Shown here piece after piece: positions 8,990-15,789 of a stretch of 38,911 nt of DNA (position 1 is its first letter; each line of letters opens with the position of its first letter). The notes under the pieces were generated by a model that ran no database searches, was not told the origin of the DNA, and saw nothing but the letters and a program-made list of their open reading frames with translations. The translations under genes and the position numbers were made by a program. The stretch spans positions 35,168-74,078 of the forward strand of contig VIAD01000014.1 of NCBI GenBank assembly GCA_006546595.1, given 5' to 3'. The DNA comes from Moraxellaceae bacterium AER2_44_116 (lineage in GTDB: Bacteria > Pseudomonadota > Gammaproteobacteria > Pseudomonadales > Moraxellaceae).

Positions 8990-9460
8990 ATGAATAAATC
9001 ACCAGCCCCAACTGATCCTCTTAGCCCTACGTCCCTACGCAGTCGTGCTTTAGCGATGTTGGCACGCCGCGAACACAGCCAATTTGAATTACGAGAAAAA
9101 CTCACCGAATTAGGTGGCGAAAGCTCCGTTATTGACACTATTCTTCATGAGTTTAGTACGGAAAACTGGCAAAACGACCGTCGCTTTACCGAAGTATTTA
9201 TTCGTTACTCTGCACGTAAAGGTCAAGGCTTACTCAATATACGTCAAGAACTAAAACAGCGTGGTATTACTGATAAAGAGATGGTGGAAGAATTACTCGC
9301 AGAACATGATTGGTTTGATTTGGCACAACAAACGCGTCTCAAAAAATTTGGTGAAGAACTTCCTACTGAACGCAAAGAACAAGCGCGGCAATTACGTTTT
9401 TTACAATATCGTGGTTTTAGCAGCGAACAATGCTGGACTGCGTTAAAAAATAGCGATTAA
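8990..9460 (+). CDS. recX: RecX, regulatory protein of RecA
   Basis: A 156-residue protein with the three-helix repeats of RecX: ALAMLARREHSQFELREKL at the N-terminal end, then NWQNDRRFTEVFIRYSARKGQG, and FLQYRGFSSEQCWTAL at the C-terminus. RecX binds RecA filaments in the cytoplasm and limits strand exchange and the SOS response. In E. coli and many relatives the order is recA-recX-alaS-csrA. Here recX is followed by alaS as expected, but the gene upstream is kdpE, not recA. The start ATG has no clear Shine-Dalgarno sequence (AAAACCTTA precedes it). The charged C-terminus and length fit the family range of about 140-170 residues. Confidence 0.92.
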   Translation: MNKSPAPTDPLSPTSLRSRALAMLARREHSQFELREKLTELGGESSVIDTILHEFSTENWQNDRRFTEVFIRYSARKGQGLLNIRQELKQRGITDKEMVEELLAEHDWFDLAQQTRLKKFGEELPTERKEQARQLRFLQYRGFSSEQCWTALKNSD

Positions 9461-9537
9461 AGCCCATTTAACACATCATTTTTGTTGACTATTGCCATTT
9501 TTGTACATAACAGACTAGCCCCCACGCCATAACCCGT

Positions 9538-9543
9538 TATAAT
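9538..9543 (+). promoter_or_regulatory. Likely -10 box of the alaS promoter
   Basis: A consensus TATAAT lies 45 bp before the alaS start in the 127 bp recX-alaS gap. No good -35 hexamer is present at the right spacing (CTAGCC at 17 bp). CACGGAGTTG before the ATG gives the ribosome binding site. The gap has no other recognisable structure. Confidence 0.4.
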
Positions 9544-9587
9544 CTCGCCCCTTAAATCCAAAACTCATTACTCGCCACGGAGTTGCC

Positions 9588-12218
9588 ATGCACAGCAGTG
9601 CCGACATTCGCGAAGCATTTTTACAGTTTTTTGAAGCCAAAGGTCATACCCGTGTTGCTTCCAGCTCACTCATTCCCGCGAATGACCCGACGCTGCTGTT
9701 TACCAACGCTGGCATGAACCAATTCAAAGACTGTTTTTTAGGTTTAGACAAACGCGCTTATACCCGTGCCGTTAGCTCACAAAAATGTGTGCGCGCGGGC
9801 GGCAAACATAACGATTTAGATAATGTCGGTTATACCGCACGTCATCACACCTTTTTTGAAATGCTCGGCAATTTTAGTTTTGGTGATTATTTCAAACGTG
9901 ATGCCATTGCCTATGCGTGGGAATTTCTCACCTCACCCGCATGGTTAAACATTCCTCAAGATAAATTATGGGTCACGGTTTACGCCACCGACGACGAAGC
10001 TTACAACTTGTGGAAAGACGAAGTTGGAGTTCCTGCCGAACGTATTATTCGTATTGGTGACAATAAAGGCGCGCCCTACGCGTCCGACAATTTTTGGGCA
10101 ATGGGCGATACAGGTCCTTGCGGTCCTTGCACCGAGATTTTTTACGATCATGGTGCGGATATTTGGGGTGGTGTTCCCGGTAGTGCCGAAGAAGATGGCG
10201 ACCGTTATATCGAAATTTGGAATAACGTCTTTATGCAGTTCAACCGTACCGCTGACGGGGTTTTACATCCTCTTCCTGCGCCGTCGGTTGATACAGGCAT
10301 GGGCTTAGAGCGTATTAGCGCAGTGATGCAACACGTTCATAGCAACTACGAAATCGACCTCTTTCAACATCTACTCCAAGCTGCTGCCGATGCTATTGGC
10401 TGTACTAACGAACAACAAGCCTCCTTAAAAGTGGTCGCTGACCATGCGCGCTCTTGTAGCTTTTTGATTGCTGACGGCGTTGTCCCGAGCAATGAAGGCC
10501 GCGGTTATGTGTTACGTCGTATTATTCGTCGTGCTTGCCGTCATGGTAATAAACTGGGCGCGAATGAACCATTTTTCTACAAAATGGTGGCTGCCTTAGC
10601 ACAAGTGATGGGCGCAGCGTTCCCCGAATTAGTCGAACGCCAAGCGCTTATTGCCAAAGTATTAAAACGCGAAGAAGAGCAATTTGCCCGTACTTTAGTG
10701 CAAGGCTTAAGAATTCTCGAACAAGATTTAGTGGGATTGCAAGGCAATACTATTGCTGGTGACGTAGTCTTCAAACTGTATGACACCTACGGTTTCCCAA
10801 TGGATTTAACCGCCGACATTGCCCGTGAACGTGATTTAACGGTTGATGAAGCGGGCTTTCATGTCTGCATGGAACAACAACGCGAACGCTCGCAAAAAGC
10901 AGGTAAATTCAAAGTCGATTATAACGCAGTGATGAAAGTCAATTCAGAAACCGTATTTACGGGTTATGAAACCACTCAAGGCGAAGGCAAAGTCATCGCC
11001 CTGTTTATGGGTGAAGATGCGGTGACTCATGTCAATGAAGGTACACCTGCGGTTGTTGTCCTTAATCAAACGCCATTTTATGCGGAATCAGGCGGACAAG
11101 TCGGTGATTGCGGCGTATTGACAGTCGGTCATACCCGTTTTGAAGTGCGTGACACCACCAAAGTGGGCAGCGCATTTTTACATCACGGCATCGTCACTGA
11201 AGGTCAGTTATTAATTAATGATGTCGTTTCTGCGCAAGTAGATGCCAGCATTCGTCATAATACCTCGCGCAATCACTCCGCCACCCACCTACTGCATGCG
11301 GCATTACGCCAAGTATTAGGCACACACGTTCAACAAAAAGGCTCATTAGTCTGCGCCGATTATTTACGTTTTGACTTCTCGCACACCGAAGCGGTTTCGG
11401 TCGAACAAATGGCCGAGATTGAAGCGATTGTGAATAGCCAAATTTTGGCTAACACTCCTGTCAATACCGACATTACCGACACTGATACCGCTAGAAATAA
11501 AGGTGCAATGGCCTTGTTTGGCGAAAAATATGGCGACACGGTGCGTGTATTAAGCATGGGACAAGATAACTTTTCTGTCGAACTGTGCGGTGGTATTCAC
11601 GTGAATCGTACAGGCGATATCGGCTTATTAAAAATCACCAGTGAAGGCGGTATTGCCGCAGGTGTCCGCCGTATTGAAGGGCAAACGGGTGCAGGTGCGT
11701 TAGCATGGGTGAAAGACGGTGAAAACCAACTCGCCAATGTTGCACAATTGGTCAAAGGTAATCGTCAAAGTGCCGTCGCCAAAGTTCAGCAACTCGCCGA
11801 GCGTAACCGCGAACTGGAAAAAGAAATCGACAAACTGAATGACAAGTTAGCTGAAAGTGCCTGTCATGGTCTGTTATCGCAACTTCAAGACGTGAATGGC
11901 ATCAAATTACTGGCTGTCAGTATTACCGATGCCGACACACAGTTTTTGCGTACTACCTTTAACCTATTGAAAAGCAAGTTAGCCTCAGGTGTTATATTAC
12001 TTGCTGCGGTTGAAGGCGACAAAGTGAGTGTGATTGCTGGCGTAACTGCCGACCTAACCAGTCGATTCAAAGCAGGTGACTTAGTACAAACAATATCAGC
12101 ACAATTAGGTGGTAAAGGCGGTGGCCGTCCTGATATGGCTCAAGGTGGTGGCAGCAATGTTAGCGCACTCCCCCAAGCTCTCGTCAGTGCTAAAGCATGG
12201 ATTCAAGAAAGAGTTTAA
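9588..12218 (+). CDS. alaS: Alanyl-tRNA synthetase
   Basis: An 876-residue class II synthetase that charges tRNA-Ala; E. coli AlaS is 876 residues. The start is typical: a short lead then IREAFLQFFEAKGHTRVASSSL. The catalytic core contains TNAGMNQFKDCFLG and ARHHTFFEMLGNFSFGDYFK (motif 2 region) and GMGLERISAV (motif 3). The editing domain holds the zinc ligands HSATHLLH and the CGGIHV cysteine/histidine pair that clears mischarged Ser and Gly. A coiled region and the C-Ala domain end in GGKGGGRPDMAQGGG. All hallmark residues are present. It is followed by lysC after a palindromic repeat element. Confidence 0.98.
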   Translation: MHSSADIREAFLQFFEAKGHTRVASSSLIPANDPTLLFTNAGMNQFKDCFLGLDKRAYTRAVSSQKCVRAGGKHNDLDNVGYTARHHTFFEMLGNFSFGDYFKRDAIAYAWEFLTSPAWLNIPQDKLWVTVYATDDEAYNLWKDEVGVPAERIIRIGDNKGAPYASDNFWAMGDTGPCGPCTEIFYDHGADIWGGVPGSAEEDGDRYIEIWNNVFMQFNRTADGVLHPLPAPSVDTGMGLERISAVMQHVHSNYEIDLFQHLLQAAADAIGCTNEQQASLKVVADHARSCSFLIADGVVPSNEGRGYVLRRIIRRACRHGNKLGANEPFFYKMVAALAQVMGAAFPELVERQALIAKVLKREEEQFARTLVQGLRILEQDLVGLQGNTIAGDVVFKLYDTYGFPMDLTADIARERDLTVDEAGFHVCMEQQRERSQKAGKFKVDYNAVMKVNSETVFTGYETTQGEGKVIALFMGEDAVTHVNEGTPAVVVLNQTPFYAESGGQVGDCGVLTVGHTRFEVRDTTKVGSAFLHHGIVTEGQLLINDVVSAQVDASIRHNTSRNHSATHLLHAALRQVLGTHVQQKGSLVCADYLRFDFSHTEAVSVEQMAEIEAIVNSQILANTPVNTDITDTDTARNKGAMALFGEKYGDTVRVLSMGQDNFSVELCGGIHVNRTGDIGLLKITSEGGIAAGVRRIEGQTGAGALAWVKDGENQLANVAQLVKGNRQSAVAKVQQLAERNRELEKEIDKLNDKLAESACHGLLSQLQDVNGIKLLAVSITDADTQFLRTTFNLLKSKLASGVILLAAVEGDKVSVIAGVTADLTSRFKAGDLVQTISAQLGGKGGGRPDMAQGGGSNVSALPQALVSAKAWIQERV

Positions 12219-12223
12219 TTTAA

Positions 12224-12324
12224 TAACCCTCTCCCCCCCAACCCCTCTCCCTCAGGGCGAGGGGAGCTTAGTGCTCCCACTTCCAGTCCTCTCTCCCCGA
12301 GGGAGAGAGTTAGAGTGAGGGTTA
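12224..12324. repeat. Palindromic intergenic repeat between alaS and lysC
   Basis: The element begins with TAACCCTC (12224-12231) and ends with its exact reverse complement GAGGGTTA (12317-12324). Inside, CCCCTC (12242-12247) pairs with GAGGGG (12259-12264), and CTCTCTCCC (12289-12297) pairs with GGGAGAGAG (12301-12309) across a 3-base loop. The strongly strand-biased CT-then-AG composition differs from flanking DNA. It resembles widely dispersed CTCTCCC/GGGAGAG palindromic elements of many proteobacteria. It fills almost all of the alaS-lysC gap, leaving room only for a ribosome binding site, and may also act as a terminator or RNA-processing site. Confidence 0.8.
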
Positions 12325-12355
12325 CGGGAAAGGACAACGAAAAAGGCAAAAAACT

Positions 12356-13582
12356 ATGGCATTAATAGTTCAAAAATACGGTGGTACATCTGTCGGTTCG
12401 CCCGAACGTATTCAAGCAGTTGCAGAGCGTGTACAACGCTGGCATCAACAAGGCCATGATATTGTGGTGGTCGTTTCGGCAATGAGTGGCGAAACCAACC
12501 GTTTATTAGCCCTCGCTAAAGCCATTACTGACGATCCCGATCCGCGCGAACTTGACCAAATGGTATCTACCGGCGAACAAGTAACAATTGCTTTATTAGC
12601 TCTGGCCTTGCAAAAACAAGGTCTCGCCGCCAAGTCTTATACAGGCGCACAAGTAGCCATTCGTACGGACAGTGCATTTGGTAAAGCGCGTATTGAATCG
12701 ATTGATGATGCCGCAATGCGTGCTGACTTGGCACAACGCAAAGTGATTGTGGTTGCAGGTTTTCAAGGCATTGATAGTGAAGGTAATATTACGACCTTAG
12801 GTCGTGGTGGTTCTGACACTACAGGTGTTGCGTTGGCCGCCGCGTTAAAAGCCGATGAATGCCAAATTTATACCGATGTTGATGGTGTTTACACCACTGA
12901 CCCGCGTGTCGTACCCCAAGCGCGCCGCTTAAACAAAATTACATTTGAAGAAATGTTAGAAATGGCCAGTCTTGGTTCTAAAGTGCTGCAAATTCGCTCC
13001 GTTGAATTTGCAGGCAAATACCAAGTGCCATTACGTGTGTTATCTAGCTTTGGCGAAGGTGAAGGCACATTAATTACAACTGACTCGGAGGAAGCAATGG
13101 AACAACCCGTGATTTCTGGTATCGCTTTTAACCGTGATGAAGCCAAACTCACCGTGCGCGGCGTACCTGATACCCCTGGTATTGCTTTCCGCATTCTTGG
13201 CCCTATCGGTGATGCCAACATCGAAATCGACATGATTGTACAAAATGTCGGTGCTGATAAAACAACAGACTTTACATTTACTGTTCATCGTAATGACTAC
13301 CGCAAAGCCTTACCGATTTTGCAGCAAATTGCCCAAGAAATTGGTGCTCGCGAAGTGATTGGTGATGACAAAATCGCAAAAGTGTCGTTAGTCGGTGTCG
13401 GTATGCGCTCTCATGCTGGTGTCGCTAGCCAGATGTTTGGTACACTTGCCAAAGAAAATATTAATATTCAGATGATTTCTACCTCCGAAATTAAAATTTC
13501 TGTGGTGGTAGAAGAAAAATATATGGAGTTAGCTGTCCGCGCCCTTCATACAGCATTTGACTTAGACGCTCCCAACGCTTAA
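12356..13582 (+). CDS. lysC: Aspartate kinase (alpha subunit)
   Basis: A 408-residue monofunctional aspartokinase that phosphorylates aspartate, the first step to lysine, threonine and methionine. The kinase domain starts VQKYGGTSVGS and has FQGID, GRGGSDTTGVALAAAL and TDVDGVYTTDPRVVP. Two ACT domains follow from about residue 260 (VRGVPDTPGIAFRILGPI, VGVGMRSHAGVASQMFGTL), expected to bind lysine and/or threonine. The length and layout match the Pseudomonas/Bacillus alpha-beta class rather than E. coli LysC (449). An in-frame internal start with a strong ribosome binding site is described separately. The order alaS-lysC-csrA is common in Pseudomonadales. Confidence 0.96.
   Translation: MALIVQKYGGTSVGSPERIQAVAERVQRWHQQGHDIVVVVSAMSGETNRLLALAKAITDDPDPRELDQMVSTGEQVTIALLALALQKQGLAAKSYTGAQVAIRTDSAFGKARIESIDDAAMRADLAQRKVIVVAGFQGIDSEGNITTLGRGGSDTTGVALAAALKADECQIYTDVDGVYTTDPRVVPQARRLNKITFEEMLEMASLGSKVLQIRSVEFAGKYQVPLRVLSSFGEGEGTLITTDSEEAMEQPVISGIAFNRDEAKLTVRGVPDTPGIAFRILGPIGDANIEIDMIVQNVGADKTTDFTFTVHRNDYRKALPILQQIAQEIGAREVIGDDKIAKVSLVGVGMRSHAGVASQMFGTLAKENINIQMISTSEIKISVVVEEKYMELAVRALHTAFDLDAPNA
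13097..13582 (+). CDS. Probable internally initiated beta (regulatory) subunit of aspartate kinase
   Basis: An ATG at 13097 is in frame with lysC (codon 248). It is preceded by GGAGGAAG at 13087-13094, with 5 bases between GGAGG and the ATG, a better ribosome binding site than that of lysC itself. It would give a 161-residue protein made only of the two ACT domains. Such in-frame beta subunits are established for aspartokinases of Bacillus and Corynebacterium, which form alpha2beta2 enzymes. The GAG-GAA codons could be coincidental in a Ser-Glu-Glu linker, so expression is inferred. Confidence 0.6.
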   Translation: MEQPVISGIAFNRDEAKLTVRGVPDTPGIAFRILGPIGDANIEIDMIVQNVGADKTTDFTFTVHRNDYRKALPILQQIAQEIGAREVIGDDKIAKVSLVGVGMRSHAGVASQMFGTLAKENINIQMISTSEIKISVVVEEKYMELAVRALHTAFDLDAPNA

Positions 13583-13596
13583 CTTAACAGATAGTT

Positions 13597-13623
13597 AAGG
13601 CGTGTTTAATAAACACACGCCTT
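13597..13623 (+). terminator. Hairpin between lysC and csrA
   Basis: AAGGCGTGT (13597-13605) pairs with ACACGCCTT (13615-13623), a 9-bp stem that GTTA/TAAC flanks can extend imperfectly. No T-run follows, so it may be a partial terminator or RNA-stability element rather than a full stop between lysC and csrA. Confidence 0.5.
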
Positions 13624-13674
13624 GCTTAACATTTAGTTTGTATTGGGAATAAATATCACTCAAGGAGTTTAACA

Positions 13675-13890
13675 ATGTTAATTCTTACCCGTCGTGTCGG
13701 CGAAACATTAATGGTCGGCGATGAAGTTAGCGTCACTGTATTGGGCGTAAAAGGCAACCAAGTTCGTATCGGTGTTAACGCACCTAAAGAAATTGCAGTT
13801 CATCGTGAAGAAATCTATCAACGTATTCAACGTGAAAAAGTCATTCATCAACACCACGACGAAGACGATTTACAAGATTTAGACGACTAA
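13675..13890 (+). CDS. csrA: CsrA/RsmA, global RNA-binding translational regulator
   Basis: A 71-residue homodimeric RNA-binding protein that recognises GGA motifs in mRNA leaders and controls carbon storage, motility and biofilm genes. The sequence begins MLILTRRVGETLMVGDEV with the RNA-contacting first beta-strand. It keeps GVKGNQVRIGV and the critical Arg44 in IAVHREEIYQRI. The C-terminal tail is unusually acidic and His-rich (HQHHDEDDLQDLDD), longer than the 61-residue E. coli protein. AAGGAG at 13662-13667 is the ribosome binding site and itself contains a GGA, compatible with autorepression. A CsrB-like RNA is encoded convergently just downstream. Confidence 0.97.
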   Translation: MLILTRRVGETLMVGDEVSVTVLGVKGNQVRIGVNAPKEIAVHREEIYQRIQREKVIHQHHDEDDLQDLDD

Positions 13891-13934
13891 TTCTTTTTCT
13901 TTTAAAGTTATTCGCTTTATTCAGACGTTGCTTT

Positions 13935-13998
13935 TGCTATTTTGAAATACAAATAGCAGAAAAGCCCAAGTCTTTGCTTCCTGAAAGACTTGGGCTTT
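13935..13998. terminator. Shared bidirectional terminator of csrA and the convergent sRNA
   Basis: A perfect 15-bp stem is formed by 13961-13975 (AAAGCCCAAGTCTTT) and 13984-13998 (AAAGACTTGGGCTTT) with an 8-base loop. On the minus strand the loop reads CAGGAAGC, so it displays a GGA, and the stem is followed by TTTTC. A second hairpin (TGCTATTT 13935-13942, AAATAGCA 13951-13958) lies on the csrA side. The layout can stop csrA transcription rightward and the sRNA leftward. Confidence 0.85.
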
Positions 13999-14198
13999 AT
14001 CTGTTTCATACATCCTTTTTGAGCCATCATGGCCACTTGCAGCACGTCGTCCTGTCGACTCCTTGTCGTTCCTTATTACTGCATAGACACCCAGTATATT
14101 CATCCTAAATGACTGGGCGATTTCAACATCCTATTACTATCCTTTACATCCTACGGCAGTCCTTCCTTTTGTGCTTTCCTTTGCTACATCCTTGCGCC
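13957..14198 (-). ncRNA. CsrB/RsmZ-type CsrA-sequestering small RNA
   Basis: On the minus strand about 240 nt carry 13 GGA motifs, the core of the CsrA/RsmA site. In plus coordinates the TCC triplets start at 13979, 14013, 14050, 14060, 14070, 14103, 14129, 14140, 14149, 14160, 14164, 14177 and 14189. Five are AGGATG, like the CAGGAUG repeat of E. coli CsrB. Several sit in possible hairpin loops: GTCG/CGAC (14046-14049 with 14056-14059) around ACAGGA; CCCAGT/ACTGGG (14090-14095 with 14112-14117) around 14103; and the terminator loop. The RNA ends at a strong terminator and has a promoter and a GacA-like site upstream. It should bind many CsrA dimers and relieve their repression. A minus-strand 60-codon ORF inside it has no coding character. 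The class assignment is inferred from structure; the exact ends are estimates. Confidence 0.85.
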
Positions 14199-14204
14199 GT
14201 GGGT

Positions 14205-14233
14205 GTATTATGACGAACGCTCAGTGTTGTCGC
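14205..14233 (-). promoter_or_regulatory. Sigma70-type promoter of the sRNA
   Basis: Reading the minus strand, GCGACA (14233-14228) and TAATAC (14210-14205) are separated by 17 bases. The -35 keeps the GACA half of the consensus and the -10 matches 4 of 6 bases. Transcription would start near 14198, about nine bases before the first GGA. A weak -35 is expected for an activator-dependent promoter. Confidence 0.65.
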
Positions 14234-14255
14234 TATGGCAAAATTCGGCAATGCG

Positions 14256-14273
14256 TGTAGGATATTTCCTACA
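14256..14273. promoter_or_regulatory. GacA/UvrY-like activating site upstream of the sRNA
   Basis: TGTAGGATATTTCCTACA is an 18-bp dyad with perfect 7-bp arms (TGTAGGA/TCCTACA). It matches the layout of the GacA upstream activating sequence TGTAAG-N6-CTTACA, with one compensated base pair changed. Its centre lies about 66 bp upstream of the predicted sRNA start, similar to the spacing at rsm sRNA promoters in Pseudomonas. It also lies 92 bp before the thiolase gene on the other strand. Confidence 0.75.
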
Positions 14274-14321
14274 AAAAACCATTCATTCATCTCAAGATGC
14301 TACAAATGCCTAAAATAGTCA

Positions 14322-14327
14322 TATAAT
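14322..14327 (+). promoter_or_regulatory. Likely -10 box of the thiolase promoter
   Basis: A consensus TATAAT lies 38 bp before the thiolase ATG. The -35 region at 17 bp spacing (GCTACA) is weak. AACGGAG at 14349-14355 is the ribosome binding site. Confidence 0.45.
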
Positions 14328-14364
14328 CGCCCACACAATTATTTATTCAACGGAGTCAGTCATC

Positions 14365-15546
14365 ATGAGTCATGATCCAATTGTTATTGTTAACGGTGCG
14401 CGTACCCCAATGGGTGGCTTTCAAGGTTGCTTCGCTAATGTCACTGCTCCCGAATTAGGCGCAATTGCTATTAAAGAAGCCGTTGCTCGTGCTGGCTTAC
14501 AACCTGAAGATATCCAAGAAGTGATTATGGGTTGTGTTTTGCCTGCAGGCTTAAAACAAGGCCCCGCTCGTCAAGCTGCACTGAAAGCTGGCTTACCTGC
14601 ATCGACTGGCGCAACAACCATTAATAAACTCTGTGGCTCTGGTATGAAAGCTACCATGTTTGCCCATGACTTATTGGTCGCTGGTAGTGTTGACATTGCC
14701 GTTTCTGGCGGTATGGAGTCGATGACTAACGCACCTTATATTTTGCAAAAAGCCCGTAGTGGATACCGTATGGGTCATGGCGAAATCAAAGACCATATGT
14801 TTTTAGATGGTTTAGAAGATGCTGAAACAGGTCGTTTGATGGGTTCTTTCGCTCAAGACATGGCTGACAAATTGGGTTTAAGTCGTGAATCAATGGACGA
14901 GTTTGCCATGACATCTTTAACGCGTGCTCAAAAAGCGATTGCTGAAGGTCGTTTTGAAGCTGAAATCGTTGGTGTGCCTGTTGCCTCTCGTGGCGGCGAA
15001 ACTTTGGTTAAAATCGACGAACAACCCGGTAATGCCAAACCTGAAAAAATCCCCAGTTTAAAACCTGCTTTTTCTAAAACAGGCACTATTACTGCGGCTA
15101 ATGCCAGTTCTATTTCCGATGGTGCTTCTGCCCTCGTGTTAATGCGTGAAAGCACCGCTAAAGCCCGTGGTTTAAGCCCACTAGCGCGTATTGTTGCTCA
15201 TAGCACACAATCTCAACACCCAAGCGAATTTACCATTGCTCCGATTGGCGCGATGGAAAAATTGTTAGCCAAAACAGGTTGGTCCGTTGCTGATGTGGAT
15301 TTGTTTGAAATCAACGAAGCCTTTGCGATGGTGACGATGGCGGCAATGATTAAACACAATATCCCTCATGAAAAAGTGAATGTTCATGGTGGTGCTTGTG
15401 CTTTAGGTCATCCTGTCGGTTCGACTGGCTCACGTATTATTTTGAGTTTGATTCATGCCTTAAAACAATACGGTGGCAAGCGCGGTATTGCGTCACTGTG
15501 TATTGGTGGTGGTGAAGCAACTGCGATGGCGATTGAGTTGGTTTAA
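14365..15546 (+). CDS. Acetyl-CoA acetyltransferase (thiolase)
   Basis: A 393-residue thiolase. It has the nucleophilic Cys90 in INKLCGSGMKA, the FEINEAFAM segment, the catalytic His in GGACALGHPVGSTGSR, and the C-terminal proton-donor Cys in ASLCIGGGEATAMAIEL. Length and the NGARTPMGGFQGCF opening fit biosynthetic or degradative acetoacetyl-CoA thiolases (AtoB/PhaA type) that join two acetyl-CoA or cleave acetoacetyl-CoA in the cytoplasm. No PHB or fatty-acid genes are adjacent, so direction and pathway cannot be read from context. It is monocistronic, with its own promoter and a strong terminator downstream. The divergent sRNA promoter and GacA-like box lie in its upstream region. Confidence 0.93.
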   Translation: MSHDPIVIVNGARTPMGGFQGCFANVTAPELGAIAIKEAVARAGLQPEDIQEVIMGCVLPAGLKQGPARQAALKAGLPASTGATTINKLCGSGMKATMFAHDLLVAGSVDIAVSGGMESMTNAPYILQKARSGYRMGHGEIKDHMFLDGLEDAETGRLMGSFAQDMADKLGLSRESMDEFAMTSLTRAQKAIAEGRFEAEIVGVPVASRGGETLVKIDEQPGNAKPEKIPSLKPAFSKTGTITAANASSISDGASALVLMRESTAKARGLSPLARIVAHSTQSQHPSEFTIAPIGAMEKLLAKTGWSVADVDLFEINEAFAMVTMAAMIKHNIPHEKVNVHGGACALGHPVGSTGSRIILSLIHALKQYGGKRGIASLCIGGGEATAMAIELV

Positions 15547-15612
15547 TTTCTTTACCCACAACTCGTCAAAAAGAAGCGGATGTTTACACTGCTGTCCGAT
15601 GAGGTATTTTAT

Positions 15613-15642
15613 AAGAAGAGCCCATTTAAGGCTCTTCTTTTT
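15613..15642 (+). terminator. Rho-independent terminator of the thiolase gene
   Basis: AAGAAGAGCC (15613-15622) pairs with GGCTCTTCTT (15630-15639) across a 7-base loop, and the stem runs into TTTTT. It is a classic terminator 67 bp after the stop codon. The following bases to 15789 show nothing recognisable. Confidence 0.9.
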
Positions 15643-15789
15643 AGCCAGACATAAATAATAAATAAATGGCAACCATCTAAGTACCTACACAGAAATTTCA
15701 CCGTTTCTGGTGCACTTGTAGAATCATTGATCGTACTAAGCTCAAAAAAATAGCATAAGTTCGCATAATCAACAGTCCATCTTACTGAT

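Noticed and set aside
12219..12355. Lysine riboswitch before lysC
   Set aside because: The gap is only 137 bp and is almost filled by a palindromic repeat; no lysine aptamer fits.
13921..14103. Minus-strand 60-codon open frame downstream of csrA
   Set aside because: It overlaps the terminator and the GGA-rich RNA, has no ribosome binding site and no coding character. The noncoding RNA explains the sequence better.
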